Positions 50,870 to 61,177 of a DNA stretch of 64,000 bases are shown here, piece after piece (positions within the stretch are counted from its first letter, which is position 1; each line of letters begins with the position of its first letter). The notes under the pieces were generated by a model that saw nothing but the letters and a program-made list of their open reading frames with translations, ran no database searches and was not told the DNA's origin. Source of the DNA: DATBAX01 sp963723765 (GTDB lineage: Bacteria; Acidobacteriota; Terriglobia; Terriglobales; Acidobacteriaceae); assembly GCA_963723765.1 (NCBI GenBank), contig CAVRSD010000003.1:496001-560000 (forward strand). The letters are read 5' to 3'. A program made the position numbers and the translations under genes.

Positions 50870-53089
50870 CTATCTGCTTGCGACCGCCGTAACTACAGGT
50901 GTGGGAGCCCGTAACTCTCTCAGAACAAAGTACTCGTTGACAGGCCGGTCATCCTGCATGGCGGGTGCCAGGGGGGCTGCCGCGATCAGTCGATCCAGGG
51001 GAGATTCGCGTTGCAGGAGGTAAGTAAACTCAAGTTCTGGTGTCGGCTCAAATTTCCACTCCATCATGTCCTGAACCGCAGCAGCGGGCATACGTTGCAC
51101 GAGCTCTGTACTCGTCCGATTTGGTATGGGCCGGCTGCTGGCAAGAAAATGAAACCCCCATTCTGGGCCGTACTGGAAAACACGTACGTAAGGAAAAGAC
51201 TCTTTCAACGCCTGCGCCACTGCTGAGCGGACTTCCAGGTCTCCCGCGGGCAGCCACTGCTGCAGAATGCCATCTGGCCGTAACCGCTGCTTGATAATCG
51301 AGTAAAACTCTTTCGAATACAGCATGCTGGAACCGGCAGCCTCAACCGGCGGCGGCGGGTCAATGGTAATCACATCAAATTGTTCTGAAGACCGCTCCAG
51401 ATAGCGCCGCCCGTCGTCAATCACTACCCGCGACAATGGCGACCTCAAGAGTGCCGGACCATCAGGATGGTAGTAGCCGAACATTTTGGGAACACTGGGC
51501 ACCAGCTCGACCGCCGTGCTGGGAATACCCCAGGAGAGAAGCGAACGGTAAGTCGTGCCCATGCCAAAACATACGGTCAAAGCATTCTGTGGCGGACGAT
51601 CAAGAAATGCCAGCGGCAAGTGCGCCATCATTTTGGTAATGGGCGTCAGGTTTGTGATGCCCATTCCGTTGACCAGTAATCGTTTGTTCATGCCTTCGCC
51701 AGTTGCGATGATGGTTGCCGTATTGTCGCGACGAACTTCCCGCCTGCCAAATTGCTCTTCGTATCCTTGGCTAACAAAAACCAGCACTACTGCCAGCAGT
51801 GCCACAGCGTAGGTAAGCTGGCTTTGCGGCACCAGCGGTTGCTTGGACTTGTCAGGTTCGGACGACCAGCCGGGATAAGCGCCGATCACCAGCCATGGCA
51901 AAGCGAACAAGCATGACACCCAACGTTCGCTAATTAGGGGCAATAACAGAAATCCGGATAGCAGAGGTCCCAGGATGCATCCCACCACATTGACCGCGTA
52001 TGCGCTTCCCGCTCGGTCCGGATCGCCTCCTGACCAGCGATCCACCAGCATCGGCGTCACAAAACCCAGAGCTGCGGAAAATGGAACAATGCCAAACGCC
52101 AGCCGCAACAAAGGCCAAAGCGTGGTGTGGAAAGGCAGGTACTGGATGCGCGGATCCACAGCCGCCAACGGCAGGAGTGCAAACAGTCCGATCATCACCC
52201 AAAGCAGTTGTCCTTCCTGCCTGTGCTTCTGGCTCCATCTCCGATAGATCTGGGAACCAATAAACGTCGATGTCAGATAGAGTCCCAGAATCGAGGCAAA
52301 AGCATAGACCATCGTCCCCAGGTAGGGCGTAAATTGGCGGATCCACACCAACTCCAATCCCATGCTCGTCAGCCCGGTGGCAAATAGCAATATCAGCGCC
52401 CGGCGATTACGCGTGAGCTGCGGGACCATCTCCGTAACCGTATTCGCTGAAGTCGCTGCAATGGTTTTGGGGGCAGAAGATCGTAAGGAAAGCAGGATCG
52501 CCGAGGCCGCCAGGACAGCATTCAACGCCGCGCCAATTCTTAACGTACCGTGAAATCCATAAAGTTCAATCAGGAATAGAGGCGAGATCGATCCCACTGC
52601 CGCGCCCACCACATTCGCCAGATAGAGATAACTGAAAGATTTCTGCGATTCTCCTTGAAAGTTAGTCCGGATGGCGAGCATTGCGACTGGAATGGTTGCA
52701 CCCATGCATGCGCACCAGGGCACCAGGGTAAGCGCGATCCAAACGCCGGAGACCAGATAATAAGCACCAGAAGAAGAAAGACCAGCGTGCTCCAGAATCG
52801 AACGCCCCAGCAGCAATTCGCGTGGAACCAGGATCGCCGAAACTCCAATCAACAATTCAAGTAGGGCATAAATACGCAGAGCTGGAATTTTGACCTGGCC
52901 ACTGTATTTCCGGATTAAACGTCCGCTCCCCCATGAGCCCAATCCCAGGCCCGCCATGAACATGGAAAGCACAATGGATACCAATGCGCTGGTGACCCCA
53001 AACTGGGCCATCGACAGCCTGAGCCAAACAATCTCGTAAAGGATGCTGCACAGTCCCGAGACAAAAAAGAACAGAAAAAACCAACCCAT
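50870..53089 (-). CDS. Membrane protein fused to a spermidine-synthase-like domain
   Basis: 739 residues. The first ~420 residues contain many membrane helices (FVSGLCSILYEIVWLRLSMAQ, SIVLSMFMAGLGLGSWGSGRL). The C-terminal ~280 residues form an aminopropyltransferase-like fold: TVCFGMGTTYRSLLSWGIP, VELVPSVPKMFGYYHPDG, VIDDGRRYLERSSEQFDVITIDPPPP and LYSKEFYSIIKQRLRPDG. Such fusions occur in several phyla and are of unknown substrate; some may be aminopropyltransferases, and others only methyltransferase-like. Confidence 0.88.
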   Translation of the reverse strand: MGWFFLFFFVSGLCSILYEIVWLRLSMAQFGVTSALVSIVLSMFMAGLGLGSWGSGRLIRKYSGQVKIPALRIYALLELLIGVSAILVPRELLLGRSILEHAGLSSSGAYYLVSGVWIALTLVPWCACMGATIPVAMLAIRTNFQGESQKSFSYLYLANVVGAAVGSISPLFLIELYGFHGTLRIGAALNAVLAASAILLSLRSSAPKTIAATSANTVTEMVPQLTRNRRALILLFATGLTSMGLELVWIRQFTPYLGTMVYAFASILGLYLTSTFIGSQIYRRWSQKHRQEGQLLWVMIGLFALLPLAAVDPRIQYLPFHTTLWPLLRLAFGIVPFSAALGFVTPMLVDRWSGGDPDRAGSAYAVNVVGCILGPLLSGFLLLPLISERWVSCLFALPWLVIGAYPGWSSEPDKSKQPLVPQSQLTYAVALLAVVLVFVSQGYEEQFGRREVRRDNTATIIATGEGMNKRLLVNGMGITNLTPITKMMAHLPLAFLDRPPQNALTVCFGMGTTYRSLLSWGIPSTAVELVPSVPKMFGYYHPDGPALLRSPLSRVVIDDGRRYLERSSEQFDVITIDPPPPVEAAGSSMLYSKEFYSIIKQRLRPDGILQQWLPAGDLEVRSAVAQALKESFPYVRVFQYGPEWGFHFLASSRPIPNRTSTELVQRMPAAAVQDMMEWKFEPTPELEFTYLLQRESPLDRLIAAAPLAPAMQDDRPVNEYFVLRELRAPTPVVTAVASR

Positions 53090-53265
53090 GAAGGCCTCGT
53101 GTTAGAGCAGGAAACTAACTCTGGAAGATCACACTTCTACCCAAATCGATCAGACCACAGAATGTAGAGTGCAGCAACAGAACAGTAACCAGTCGCGGTG
53201 ACTTCAGTACCTTCGGAGGTAACGCACGAAATGCTGGGATATGATTGGTGTTCCAAAAGAAAATC

Positions 53266-54093
53266 ATGAAACTCTACCGTACCACCCAGGGATTCCTCGT
53301 CGAACAGGCAGACCAATTCTTTTCAGTGCAAAGCCCGAATTGGGACCAACTGATCGCGCACGATGATCTGAATGATCACCTCAATCGCCTTCTACAGTCC
53401 TCTAAACCAGTCCACTCTCCAAACCCCGGCGACCTGTTGCCTCCGATTGGCAGTCAGGAAGTGTGGGCCGCAGGCGTCACCTACTTTCGCAGTCGCAATG
53501 CCCGCATGGAGGAATCGAAGAGCGCGGGTGGCGGAGATTTTTATGATCGCGTATACGCCGCCGAACGCCCCGAACTTTTTTTCAAGGCGACTCCACATCG
53601 CGTGGTAGGTCCGAATGGCAAAGTAGCCATCCGCGACGACGCGTCCTGGTCGGTGCCCGAACCAGAGTTGGTTTTGTTGGTTACTCCAACCGGAAAGATC
53701 ATCGGCTACACCGTCGGCAATGACATGAGTTCCCGGGATATCGAAGGCGAAAACCCACTGTACCTGCCGCAGGCAAAAGTCTATGACCGGAGCTGTGCTC
53801 TGGGGCCTTGCCTTCTGGTTTCGCAAGAACCACTCCCCACCTCCACTGAGATTCAGTTGGAAATTCTTCGAGCCGGGAAGCCCGAGTTTTCCGGAGCGAC
53901 CACCTTGGCTCAGCTGAAACGCGATCCCGTCCGACTCGTGCAATATCTGTATCGCAATAATAGCTTCCCCAGCGGCTGTTTTCTCTTCACTGGGACAGGC
54001 ATCGTTCCACCCGACAGTTTCACCTTGGCGATCAACGACGAAATTCGCATCACCATCCCGCCCATTGGGACGCTGGTGAACTACGTCGGCTGA
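53266..54093 (+). CDS. Fumarylacetoacetate hydrolase family protein
   Basis: 275 residues from the ATG at 53266 (the TTG at 53245 is a longer possibility). FAH-fold features: VWAAGVTYFRSRNARMEESK, RPELFFKATPHRVVGPNG, the metal-binding acidic cluster in VPEPELVLLV, and YTVGNDMSSRDIEGENPLYLPQAK. FAH proteins cleave C-C bonds in sugar-acid and aromatic breakdown; the C-terminus GTGIVPPDSFTL fits a 2-keto-3-deoxy-sugar-acid dehydratase subfamily. No catabolic partner genes nearby. Confidence 0.87.
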   Translation: MKLYRTTQGFLVEQADQFFSVQSPNWDQLIAHDDLNDHLNRLLQSSKPVHSPNPGDLLPPIGSQEVWAAGVTYFRSRNARMEESKSAGGGDFYDRVYAAERPELFFKATPHRVVGPNGKVAIRDDASWSVPEPELVLLVTPTGKIIGYTVGNDMSSRDIEGENPLYLPQAKVYDRSCALGPCLLVSQEPLPTSTEIQLEILRAGKPEFSGATTLAQLKRDPVRLVQYLYRNNSFPSGCFLFTGTGIVPPDSFTLAINDEIRITIPPIGTLVNYVG

Positions 54094-54161
54094 TCGCGCG
54101 CGATTCGCAAGGCACTCTCGTTGTAAAATCAAAGATTACCCGGTACCCGAAGATCCCATCT

Positions 54162-56740
54162 ATGCCCCAGGAAGAAAACGCATCGGTCGTACGCGGTCAT
54201 CGTCCGGATGATCCCAATGAAGTCCGTTACGATGCCCAGCGCATCGAGGCCAAGTGGTCCGAGCGCTGGCAGCAGGACGACTCTCTCTACGCCGCCGAAC
54301 CCAACTCGATCAAGCCGAAATATTACGTCCTCGAAATGTTGCCATATCCTTCCGGCGCATTGCACATGGGGCACGTACGCAACTATGCCATAGGGGACGC
54401 CCTTGCTCGCTACATGTGGATGAACGGATACAACGTCCTGCACCCCATGGGCTGGGATTCCTTCGGTCTTCCCGCGGAAAACGCCGCCATCCAGAACAAC
54501 ACGCCTCCGCGCGAGTGGACCCAGCGCAACATCACCAACATGAAACGGCAGATGAAGCGCCTGGGCTTCGCCTATGACTGGGCCCGCGAAGTCACTACTT
54601 GTCTGCCTGACTATTACAAATGGAACCAGTGGTTCTTTCTCAAGTTCTATGAGCGCGGCCTCGCCTATCGCAAGAAGAGCCGGGTGAACTGGTGTCCCCA
54701 GTGCGCCACGGTGCTGGCCAACGAACAGGTCGTTGGGGGACGTTGTTGGCGTCACGAAGATACGGTCGTCGAACAGCGCGAACTCGAACAATGGTTTTTG
54801 CGCATCACGAAATATGCGGACGAACTCCTACGTGACCTCGAGAAGCTCGACGGCTGGCCGGAAAAAGTTCGCACCATGCAGCGTAATTGGATTGGCCGCA
54901 GTGAAGGCACCCTGGTCGATTTCAAGCTCGACGTGCCAGCCGGGGCGCCTGCTCCGATAATCACCGTGTTCACCACTCGTGTCGATACCATCTATGGCGC
55001 AACCTCTATTCAGCTAGCGCCTGAGCATCCATTAATTTCTGATTTCGCTGCGAACAACGATCTTCTACGCGCGGAGGTCAATCAGCTCATCGCCGAGCAG
55101 CGCAAAGCCAAAGAAGTGGGTGACATTGGCGCGATTGAAAAGCACGGGCTCAATACTGGCCGTTTTGCTGTAAATCCGTATAACGGCGAGCGTGTGCCCA
55201 TCTGGGTCGCCAACTACATCCTCATGGATTACGGCACCGGCGCCATTATGAGTGTGCCTGCTCACGATGAACGCGACTACGAATTTGCCAGGAAATATAA
55301 GCTGGAAATCCGTCTGGCGATTCTTCCTGGTTCCACGGATATCGAAGAGACGGTAGCTGAGCCGGTGATCCCATTTACCACGCTGGACGGCACGCTGGTG
55401 AACTCCGGCCCGTTCAGTGGCCTCGAGTGCGAAGAAGCCATTAGGAAAATGGCGGCGAAGGCCGAGCAAGACGGCTTCGGCAAAGCTACCGTGACCTATC
55501 GCTTGAAAGACTGGGGGATTTCCCGCCAGCGCTACTGGGGCACGCCTATCCCCATGCTGTATTGCGAAAAGGATGGCATCGTCCCCGTCCCCGAGAAAGA
55601 TCTGCCCGTAATTTTGCCGGAGAACGTCGATATCACGTTGACCGGTGGCTCGCCGCTCGGCCGCGTGCCTGAGTTTGTGAATGCGACCTGCCCCAAGTGT
55701 GGCGGTCCTGCTCGTCGCGAGACCGATACTATGGACACCTTCGTTGACTCGTCATGGTATTTCTATCGTTACGCCGACGCGCACAACGACCAGGCCCCGT
55801 TCGACTCGAAAACCATCGCCTACTGGTTTCCTATCGATCAATACATTGGCGGGGTTGAGCACGCCATTCTTCATCTCATCTATTCGCGTTTCTGGACCAA
55901 GGTCATGCGCGATTTGGGTCTCATCAAGAACGATGAGCCCATCGCACGCTTGTTCACCCAAGGCATGGTGATCAAAGATGGCGCCAAGATGTCGAAAAGC
56001 CTGGGCAACGTAGTTTCGCCCGACGATATGGTGGCCCGCTACGGCGCCGACGCGGCTCGCATGAATAGCTTGTTCGCCGCTCCTCCGGATCGCGATCTCG
56101 ATTGGCAGGACACCGGTGTCGAGGGCATCCAGCGTTTTCTGGGAAGGGTATATCGGTTTGTGACGCGCAACGCCAAGCCGGACAATCCTGCCTGGCGGGC
56201 ATACCGATTCCTTCCGAGCTGTCACCGCAGGCCCGTCAAATTCAACGCAAGCTGCACCAAACCATCAAGCGCGTAACCGATGATTTCCAGGGACGCTGGC
56301 ACTTCAACACCTGCATCGCCGCCACCATGGAACTGGTCAATGAACTTTACGGTTTGGAGGACCATGTGAATCATGCGACTTCTGAATCGGTCCCGCTCTC
56401 GCTTCTAGCGGAAGTCCAGCGCGACCTCGTCCTCCTTCTGGCACCCTTCGCTCCTTATCTCGCCCATGAGCTCTGGGAAATATTGGGCGAGAAGGGAAGT
56501 CTCCTACGTGCACCCTGGCCCAAGTACGATCCTGCTCTGGCCAAAGAAGACGAAATTGAGATACCGGTGCAGATCAACGGCAAGCTGCGCGGCCTCGTAC
56601 GCGTTCCCGTCGATTCAACTCAGGATGTTTTGCAAGCGTCTGCTCTGGCGGATGAAAAGATTAAATCTGCCATCGCCGGCAAACAGATTGTGAAAGTGAT
56701 TGTGGTTCCCGGCAAGCTGGTCAACATCGTCGTGCGTTGA
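54162..56740 (+). pseudogene. leuS: Leucyl-tRNA synthetase, one frameshift near the anticodon-binding domain
   Basis: The first frame runs from 54162 with HIGH (as HMGH, about residue 67), CP1 editing domain (TRVDTIYGATSIQLAPEHPL), the RLKDWGISRQRYWGTPIP loop and KMSKS (about 608). After RFVTRNAKPDNPAW, near 56195, the frame shifts; LAGIPIPSELSPQARQIQRKL and the anticodon-binding and C-terminal domains continue in the next frame to 56740. Adding one base restores about 859 residues, the normal length. Essential single-copy enzyme, so the break is more likely a sequence error than a true mutation. Confidence 0.9.
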
Positions 56741-56839
56741 TCCTAACCATCAGTGCTCTCGATCCGCGACGCACTTTTCTTGCACCAGGAAAAATGGCGG
56801 GCAAATAGTGCCCGCCATTGCCCCAGTAGTCATGCACTT

Positions 56840-57219
56840 TTACTTGGTTGCGAGTTGGCTCTGAGTTTCGGTAAGAACCAATGATTGGGTGCTGTGCGAA
56901 AGGTCGATCTGCCTCGACTGTCACCTTATCCCCTACGGTGAGATACGTCACAGCTGTCGATTGCGCCGGTTTCGCGATTTGCCACCAGCTTAGCCGCAGC
57001 GGTTGCCACAATCTTGCCATGTTGCAGCACGTTTACCTGCACATGATCTCCCGTGCCTTCCCACTGTAGTTTGTATTCTCCCGGTGCGAGCTCGCTGGCC
57101 CCAACCTGGGTTTTATACAGCAGATTGAACTTGGCGTCAGTTTTGTCCTTGGCAAAGGCGCTGGCTGGTAAAAGGGATGCGGCCAAAAGAAATGCGGCGG
57201 TGTAGTTGCGAGATTTCAT
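56840..57219 (-). pseudogene. Small secreted acidobacterial-type protein, two frameshifts
   Basis: Starts at 57219 with AGGAGG upstream. Signal peptide (AAFLLAASLLPASAFA), then TQVGASELAPGEYKLQWEGT and VNVLQHGKIVATAAAKLVANRE. At about 56957 the frame shifts to AVTYLTVGDKVTVE, and at about 56913 to QIDLSHSTQSLVLTETQSQL and the stop at 56840-56842. Removing one base at each point gives a clean 125-residue protein. The C-terminal QIDL-SHSTQSLVL pattern is what I recognise from acidobacterial secreted proteins of this size, whose function is unknown. Confidence 0.7.
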
Positions 57220-57462
57220 AATAATCTTCCTCCTAAAGAAGAGTGGTTCGGTTGTGAGCGGTGCGTTGTCCGTTTGTGTCGCATAGAAAAATATTTCTAT
57301 CGACTGTTCTATGTTTGACGTGATCTCCGTCGAGAAAGTTTCCACTTGCGCCGCAGATTGCAATTGAATGTTTTTATCGAATCTATTGGGAGTTAACGTT
57401 ATCGCTTAGAGTTAACGCTACCGTAGCGGACTATTCACAGGGATGTGCGATACCCTATTCTC
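57220..57462. other. Intergenic region with two AGTTAACG repeats
   Basis: About 240 bases between divergent genes. AGTTAACG occurs at 57391-57398 and again at 57410-57417, 19 bases apart, close to two helical turns, upstream of the membrane protein gene. A possible operator. Nothing else is recognised. Confidence 0.45.
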
Positions 57463-58506
57463 ATGGCGCGGCGTTCCCCCACTCTCGCAGGTTTCAAGGC
57501 TGTGTTTTCCCGGCCGTCATTCACTTTGGCGGAGATCGCCTGGCGCTGGAGTTTCGGTTCCGCCGCCGCCCTGTTACTCACTCTTTCGGTGATCGAGTAT
57601 CTCGATTCGCTCCCTGTCACCTATCGCGACGAACTAATGTTCCGCACCCGTCAGCCCAGCCTGATCTCGCGGGCGATCGCTCATATTGTGAGAGGCAGTT
57701 CACCACGCCTGATCGCCGCTGCACTTGTGCTGGCGATGGCTCTATCCCTGGCATGGATAGTTCTTGGGGCCCTGGGACGCAGCGCAACCCTGCGCGCACT
57801 GCTCGATCATCTTCATCGCGGCACGGATTTGTCACCGCTTTCGGATCGAGTCATCGCGCCTGTTCGTCTGCGCTCGCTTATAGGGTTGAATTTCTTTCGC
57901 GTCGCGGCCACCCTTGCGGCGGCTGTGGGTTGCCTGTCAGCTTTTCTTCTGGGTGGCGCAGTGTCTTCTACGGATGATCCCTCTCCGGGAAGCGCCACAC
58001 TGATCTTTTTCTTTGTTGTGTTACTGGTTTGGCTGGCTTGGTCGATGCTCAACTGGTTTCTTTCTCTGGCAACCGTCTTCGTGGTTGTGGAGGGGAGAGA
58101 CACATTCGGTGCAATCGTCGGGGCCGTGGATTTCTGTCGCCGCCGCACCAGTTCCGTGTTTGCTGTAAATACCTGGTTTGGTCTGGCACACTTCGTACTT
58201 TTCTTTATCGCCAGTTCGGCAGTTGCTTTTCCGCTGGGTTTCATCGGACTCCTGCCCAAGAGCGTAGCGTTGGGCGGGGTGCTGCTAATAGCTCTTTTGT
58301 ACTTCGCCGCCGCAGACTTCCTGTACGTCGGACGCATGGCGGCCTACGTTTCGATCCTTCTGGAGCCCGAAGTTGTGCTTGTTGCCGGAGTTCCCATTGT
58401 CCCGCCGGGCCCGAACCCGCATTCTGTAATCGTTCAAACCATTCCCAGCATCGATCGCAGCGAACTCATCCTGAGCGACCTCCCCAACTTAATCCCGGAG
58501 ACCTGA
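57463..58506 (+). CDS. Integral membrane protein of unknown function
   Basis: 347 residues from the ATG at 57463 (GTG at 57445 is an alternative). About six to seven hydrophobic segments; the second half reads LNWFLSLATVFVVVEGRDTFGAIVGAVDFC, FLYVGRMAAYVSILLEPEV and a Pro-rich tail. No recognised family, although the layout (Glu/Arg between helices and a soluble C-terminus) recalls DUF-type membrane proteins next to guaA. Overlaps nothing and reads towards guaA. Confidence 0.7.
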   Translation: MARRSPTLAGFKAVFSRPSFTLAEIAWRWSFGSAAALLLTLSVIEYLDSLPVTYRDELMFRTRQPSLISRAIAHIVRGSSPRLIAAALVLAMALSLAWIVLGALGRSATLRALLDHLHRGTDLSPLSDRVIAPVRLRSLIGLNFFRVAATLAAAVGCLSAFLLGGAVSSTDDPSPGSATLIFFFVVLLVWLAWSMLNWFLSLATVFVVVEGRDTFGAIVGAVDFCRRRTSSVFAVNTWFGLAHFVLFFIASSAVAFPLGFIGLLPKSVALGGVLLIALLYFAAADFLYVGRMAAYVSILLEPEVVLVAGVPIVPPGPNPHSVIVQTIPSIDRSELILSDLPNLIPET

Positions 58507-58586
58507 CTCGAAAGGAAGCCCAGAACGCATCGCCTAGAATTCTGCGTGCAGCTTTACACTTCTCCTGCAATTTGAGAAACTCATCC

Positions 58587-60165
58587 GTGGAACCCCAATC
58601 CAGCCTCAGCCAGTCGATCGTCGTCCTAGACTTTGGCGCGCAATACTCTCAGCTGATCGCGCGCCGCATCCGCGAGCAAAGCGTGTTTTCCGTAGTCCTC
58701 CCGTGTAACGCAACGCTCGAGGAAATTCGCACCTACTCGCCCGTGGGCATCATTCTGTCCGGTGGACCATCGTCGGTCTACGACAAGGACGCTCCTCTTA
58801 CCGACCCAGGTATTTTCAAGCTTGGGCTACCCATCCTCGGCATTTGTTACGGATTGCAGTACATGGTGTACGCGCTCGGCGGAAAAGTTCGCCCTGCGGC
58901 AAAACGGGAGTACGGCCACGCCAAAGTCGAATTGCAGGAGGGATCGCACCTCTTCGAAGGACTCCCCAAAGTTTTAGCCGTTTGGATGTCTCACGGCGAC
59001 GAGGCTGAGGCCCTGCCAGAAGGCTTCCGCCTAACCGCGAAATCTCCCAACGCCGTTGCCGCCATTGAAAATGCTGAAACAAAAATGTGGGCGGTGCAGT
59101 TCCATCCCGAAGTCCATCACACTCCGCTCGGCACCGACATCCTGCGCAATTTCGTTCTCAATATCTGCGGCGCCAAACCCAACTGGACGGCCCAGCGCTT
59201 CATTGACGAAACTGTCGCCAGCGTTCGCCAAACCGTGGGCCGTGGACGCGCCATCTGCGCCCTTTCCGGTGGCGTGGATTCTGCCGTTGCCGCGGTACTC
59301 GTCGATCGGGCCATGCGCACCGACAAAGAACCCACACGCCTGACCTGCGTGTTCGTCAACAATGGCGTCCTGCGCAAAAACGAATTCGAGAAAGTGCAAC
59401 AGAACCTGCGCGACAAACTAGGACTCCACTTGATCGCCGTCGATGCCACCGAACGTTTCATGAGCAAGCTCGCTGGCGTCACCGACCCCGAGACCAAGCG
59501 CAAGATCATCGGCAGCGAATTCATTGCTGTATTCGACGAAGAAGCCCATCGGATTGAGCTGGAAGAGGGTAGCGTCGATTGGCTGGTGCAGGGCACGCTT
59601 TATCCCGACGTGATCGAATCGCGTTCCGTACGCGGACCCTCGCAGATCATCAAGTCCCACCACAACGTCGGCGGCCTGCCCGAAAAGATGAAGCTCAAAC
59701 TCATCGAACCGCTGAAAGAATTATTTAAAGACGAAGTCCGCCGCATCGGACGCGATCTCGGCATGCCGGAAGAAATCCTGCAACGCCAGCCATTCCCCGG
59801 CCCTGGGCTTGCCGTGCAGAATCGTTGGTGAAGTTACCTCCGAGCGCACCGCCATCTTGCGCGAATGCGATGAGATCGTCGTCGACGAAATCAAGAAAGC
59901 CGGCCTCTACAACAAAATCTGGCAATCATTTGCGGTGTTATTGCCCGTAATGTCCGTAGGCGTCATGGGCGACCAACGCACTTATGCCTACACTTGCGCC
60001 GTCCGCGCCGTCCACTCCGAAGACGGCATGACCGCCGACTGGGTGCCTTTACCGCATGAGGTCCTCAAAACGATGTCCAGCCGCATCGTGAATGAAGTGA
60101 AGGGAGTAAACCGCGTGGTCTACGACATCACCTCAAAGCCGCCCGGCACCATCGAGTGGGAATAG
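58587..60165 (+). pseudogene. guaA: GMP synthase (glutamine-hydrolysing), one frameshift near the C-terminal domain
   Basis: From the GTG at 58587. Glutaminase domain with the nucleophile Cys in ILGICYGLQY (about residue 86) and catalytic His and Glu in QFHPEVHHT. ATP-PPase P-loop CALSGGVDSAVAAVL (about 226). After QRQPFPGPGLAV at about 59817 the frame shifts to RIVGEVTSERTAILRECDEIV and the dimerisation domain, ending in KPPGTIEWE, the conserved GuaA C-terminus. Removing one base restores about 525 residues. Normally essential for guanine nucleotide synthesis. Confidence 0.92.
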
Positions 60166-60187
60166 TAATTTTGGTTTTCTAAAACCG

Positions 60188-60233
60188 AGTGCCCCGTCCT
60201 TCTCGCGTTTTTTTGTGAGAGGGCGGGGCTTTT
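60188..60233. repeat. REP hairpin after guaA
   Basis: GTGCCCCGTCCTTCTCGC, T-rich loop, GTGAGAGGGCGGGGC, then TTTT. Nearly the same sequence as the second hairpin of the RAYT-flanking pair. Lies between the convergent guaA and the next minus-strand gene. Confidence 0.85.
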
Positions 60234-60283
60234 CAATGACGGTCGGCAGGATCTGTTGACTTCGATACAGTGCATCTCCAGGT

Positions 60284-61177
60284 TCAGTCACAATTGCTGC
60301 GCGGTACACACGGCTGTGGCCGCGGTGCCACCGGCTGCGGTGCAACTGGACGCTCCGCTGACTGCCGGACCGCATCGTCGACCTGATCCGTTTCCAGAAC
60401 CATGGGTTGCTGCAGCGTCATCTCGACCGGCGTACCCACATCCAGAAAAAATTGATGGCTGCGGGTGAGGATCACCAGCGAGACGATCCCGCCGGCAGCG
60501 GCGCCCACGACGCCGCCAATTCCCATACTCCTCGCTTTATCGACGTTGACCGTCATGTCGCCCACTGTCGTGCCCGGCGAGTTGCTCACGGCGCGCCCAA
60601 TCAATAGGCCTGCTCCCAAGCCCGCAATCGGCGCTGCGATGGCTCCAGCCAGCCTGCCTTTGCCCGGATCGAGCAGGACATAGCCTTCATCGCTCTCCAG
60701 GTTCATTGGCCCGGCAAACGGCGCGCTGTACCCATCTGGAAAAATCACCGACATGGATTGCAAATGCAGTTCGCCGCGGCTGCCGTTACGCGCGAGTTTG
60801 TCGACTTTCCCTTGAACGAATGTTCCCGGCGGAATCACTACTTCATTGCCGAGACTCACCGGAAAAGTGGTCTGCGCGTAGACGTCGTCTCCCCGGTGTG
60901 TAGATCGGCTCAACACCGAATGGGTCAGCACCAGGGAAAATTTGGTTCCGGCGGGAACGATAAGTGTCGTTTTCCCGCCGGTCGTAGATGGATCCGGCTG
61001 CGGAGTGGTTGCAGTTTGCTGCTGGGCTAAGCATGTGAACCCGAAGCCTAGTAGCGCTGTGAGGGTGAAAGTCTGTTTGATCTTTGTCTTGGCCAGAGTA
61101 AAAAAGGCAACCACGGTCGAAACGGCCTGACGATCTCGAGCATCTTGCGTCATTTGTTTCTCCTGTTGGAAGCTCAT
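60284..61177 (-). CDS. Secreted or membrane-associated protein of unknown function
   Basis: 297 residues. A hydrophobic N-terminal segment about residue 38-52 (FTLTALLGFGFTCLAQQQT) suggests a signal peptide; a later ATG may be the true start. A beta-rich middle (LIVPAGTKFSLVLTHSVLSRSTHRGDDVYAQTTFPV, VVIPPGTFVQGKVDKLARNG) recalls TrbI/VirB10-like and conjugal-type domains of unknown function. A Gly-rich membrane-like stretch (LAGAIAAPIAGLGAGLLIGR) follows, with a Pro/Arg-rich tail. No name is given with confidence. Confidence 0.65.
   Translation of the reverse strand: MSFQQEKQMTQDARDRQAVSTVVAFFTLAKTKIKQTFTLTALLGFGFTCLAQQQTATTPQPDPSTTGGKTTLIVPAGTKFSLVLTHSVLSRSTHRGDDVYAQTTFPVSLGNEVVIPPGTFVQGKVDKLARNGSRGELHLQSMSVIFPDGYSAPFAGPMNLESDEGYVLLDPGKGRLAGAIAAPIAGLGAGLLIGRAVSNSPGTTVGDMTVNVDKARSMGIGGVVGAAAGGIVSLVILTRSHQFFLDVGTPVEMTLQQPMVLETDQVDDAVRQSAERPVAPQPVAPRPQPCVPRSNCD

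Noticed and set aside
59811..59831. Programmed frameshift in guaA
   Set aside because: No slippery heptamer or downstream structure, and similar breaks occur in many unrelated genes, so an error is simpler.
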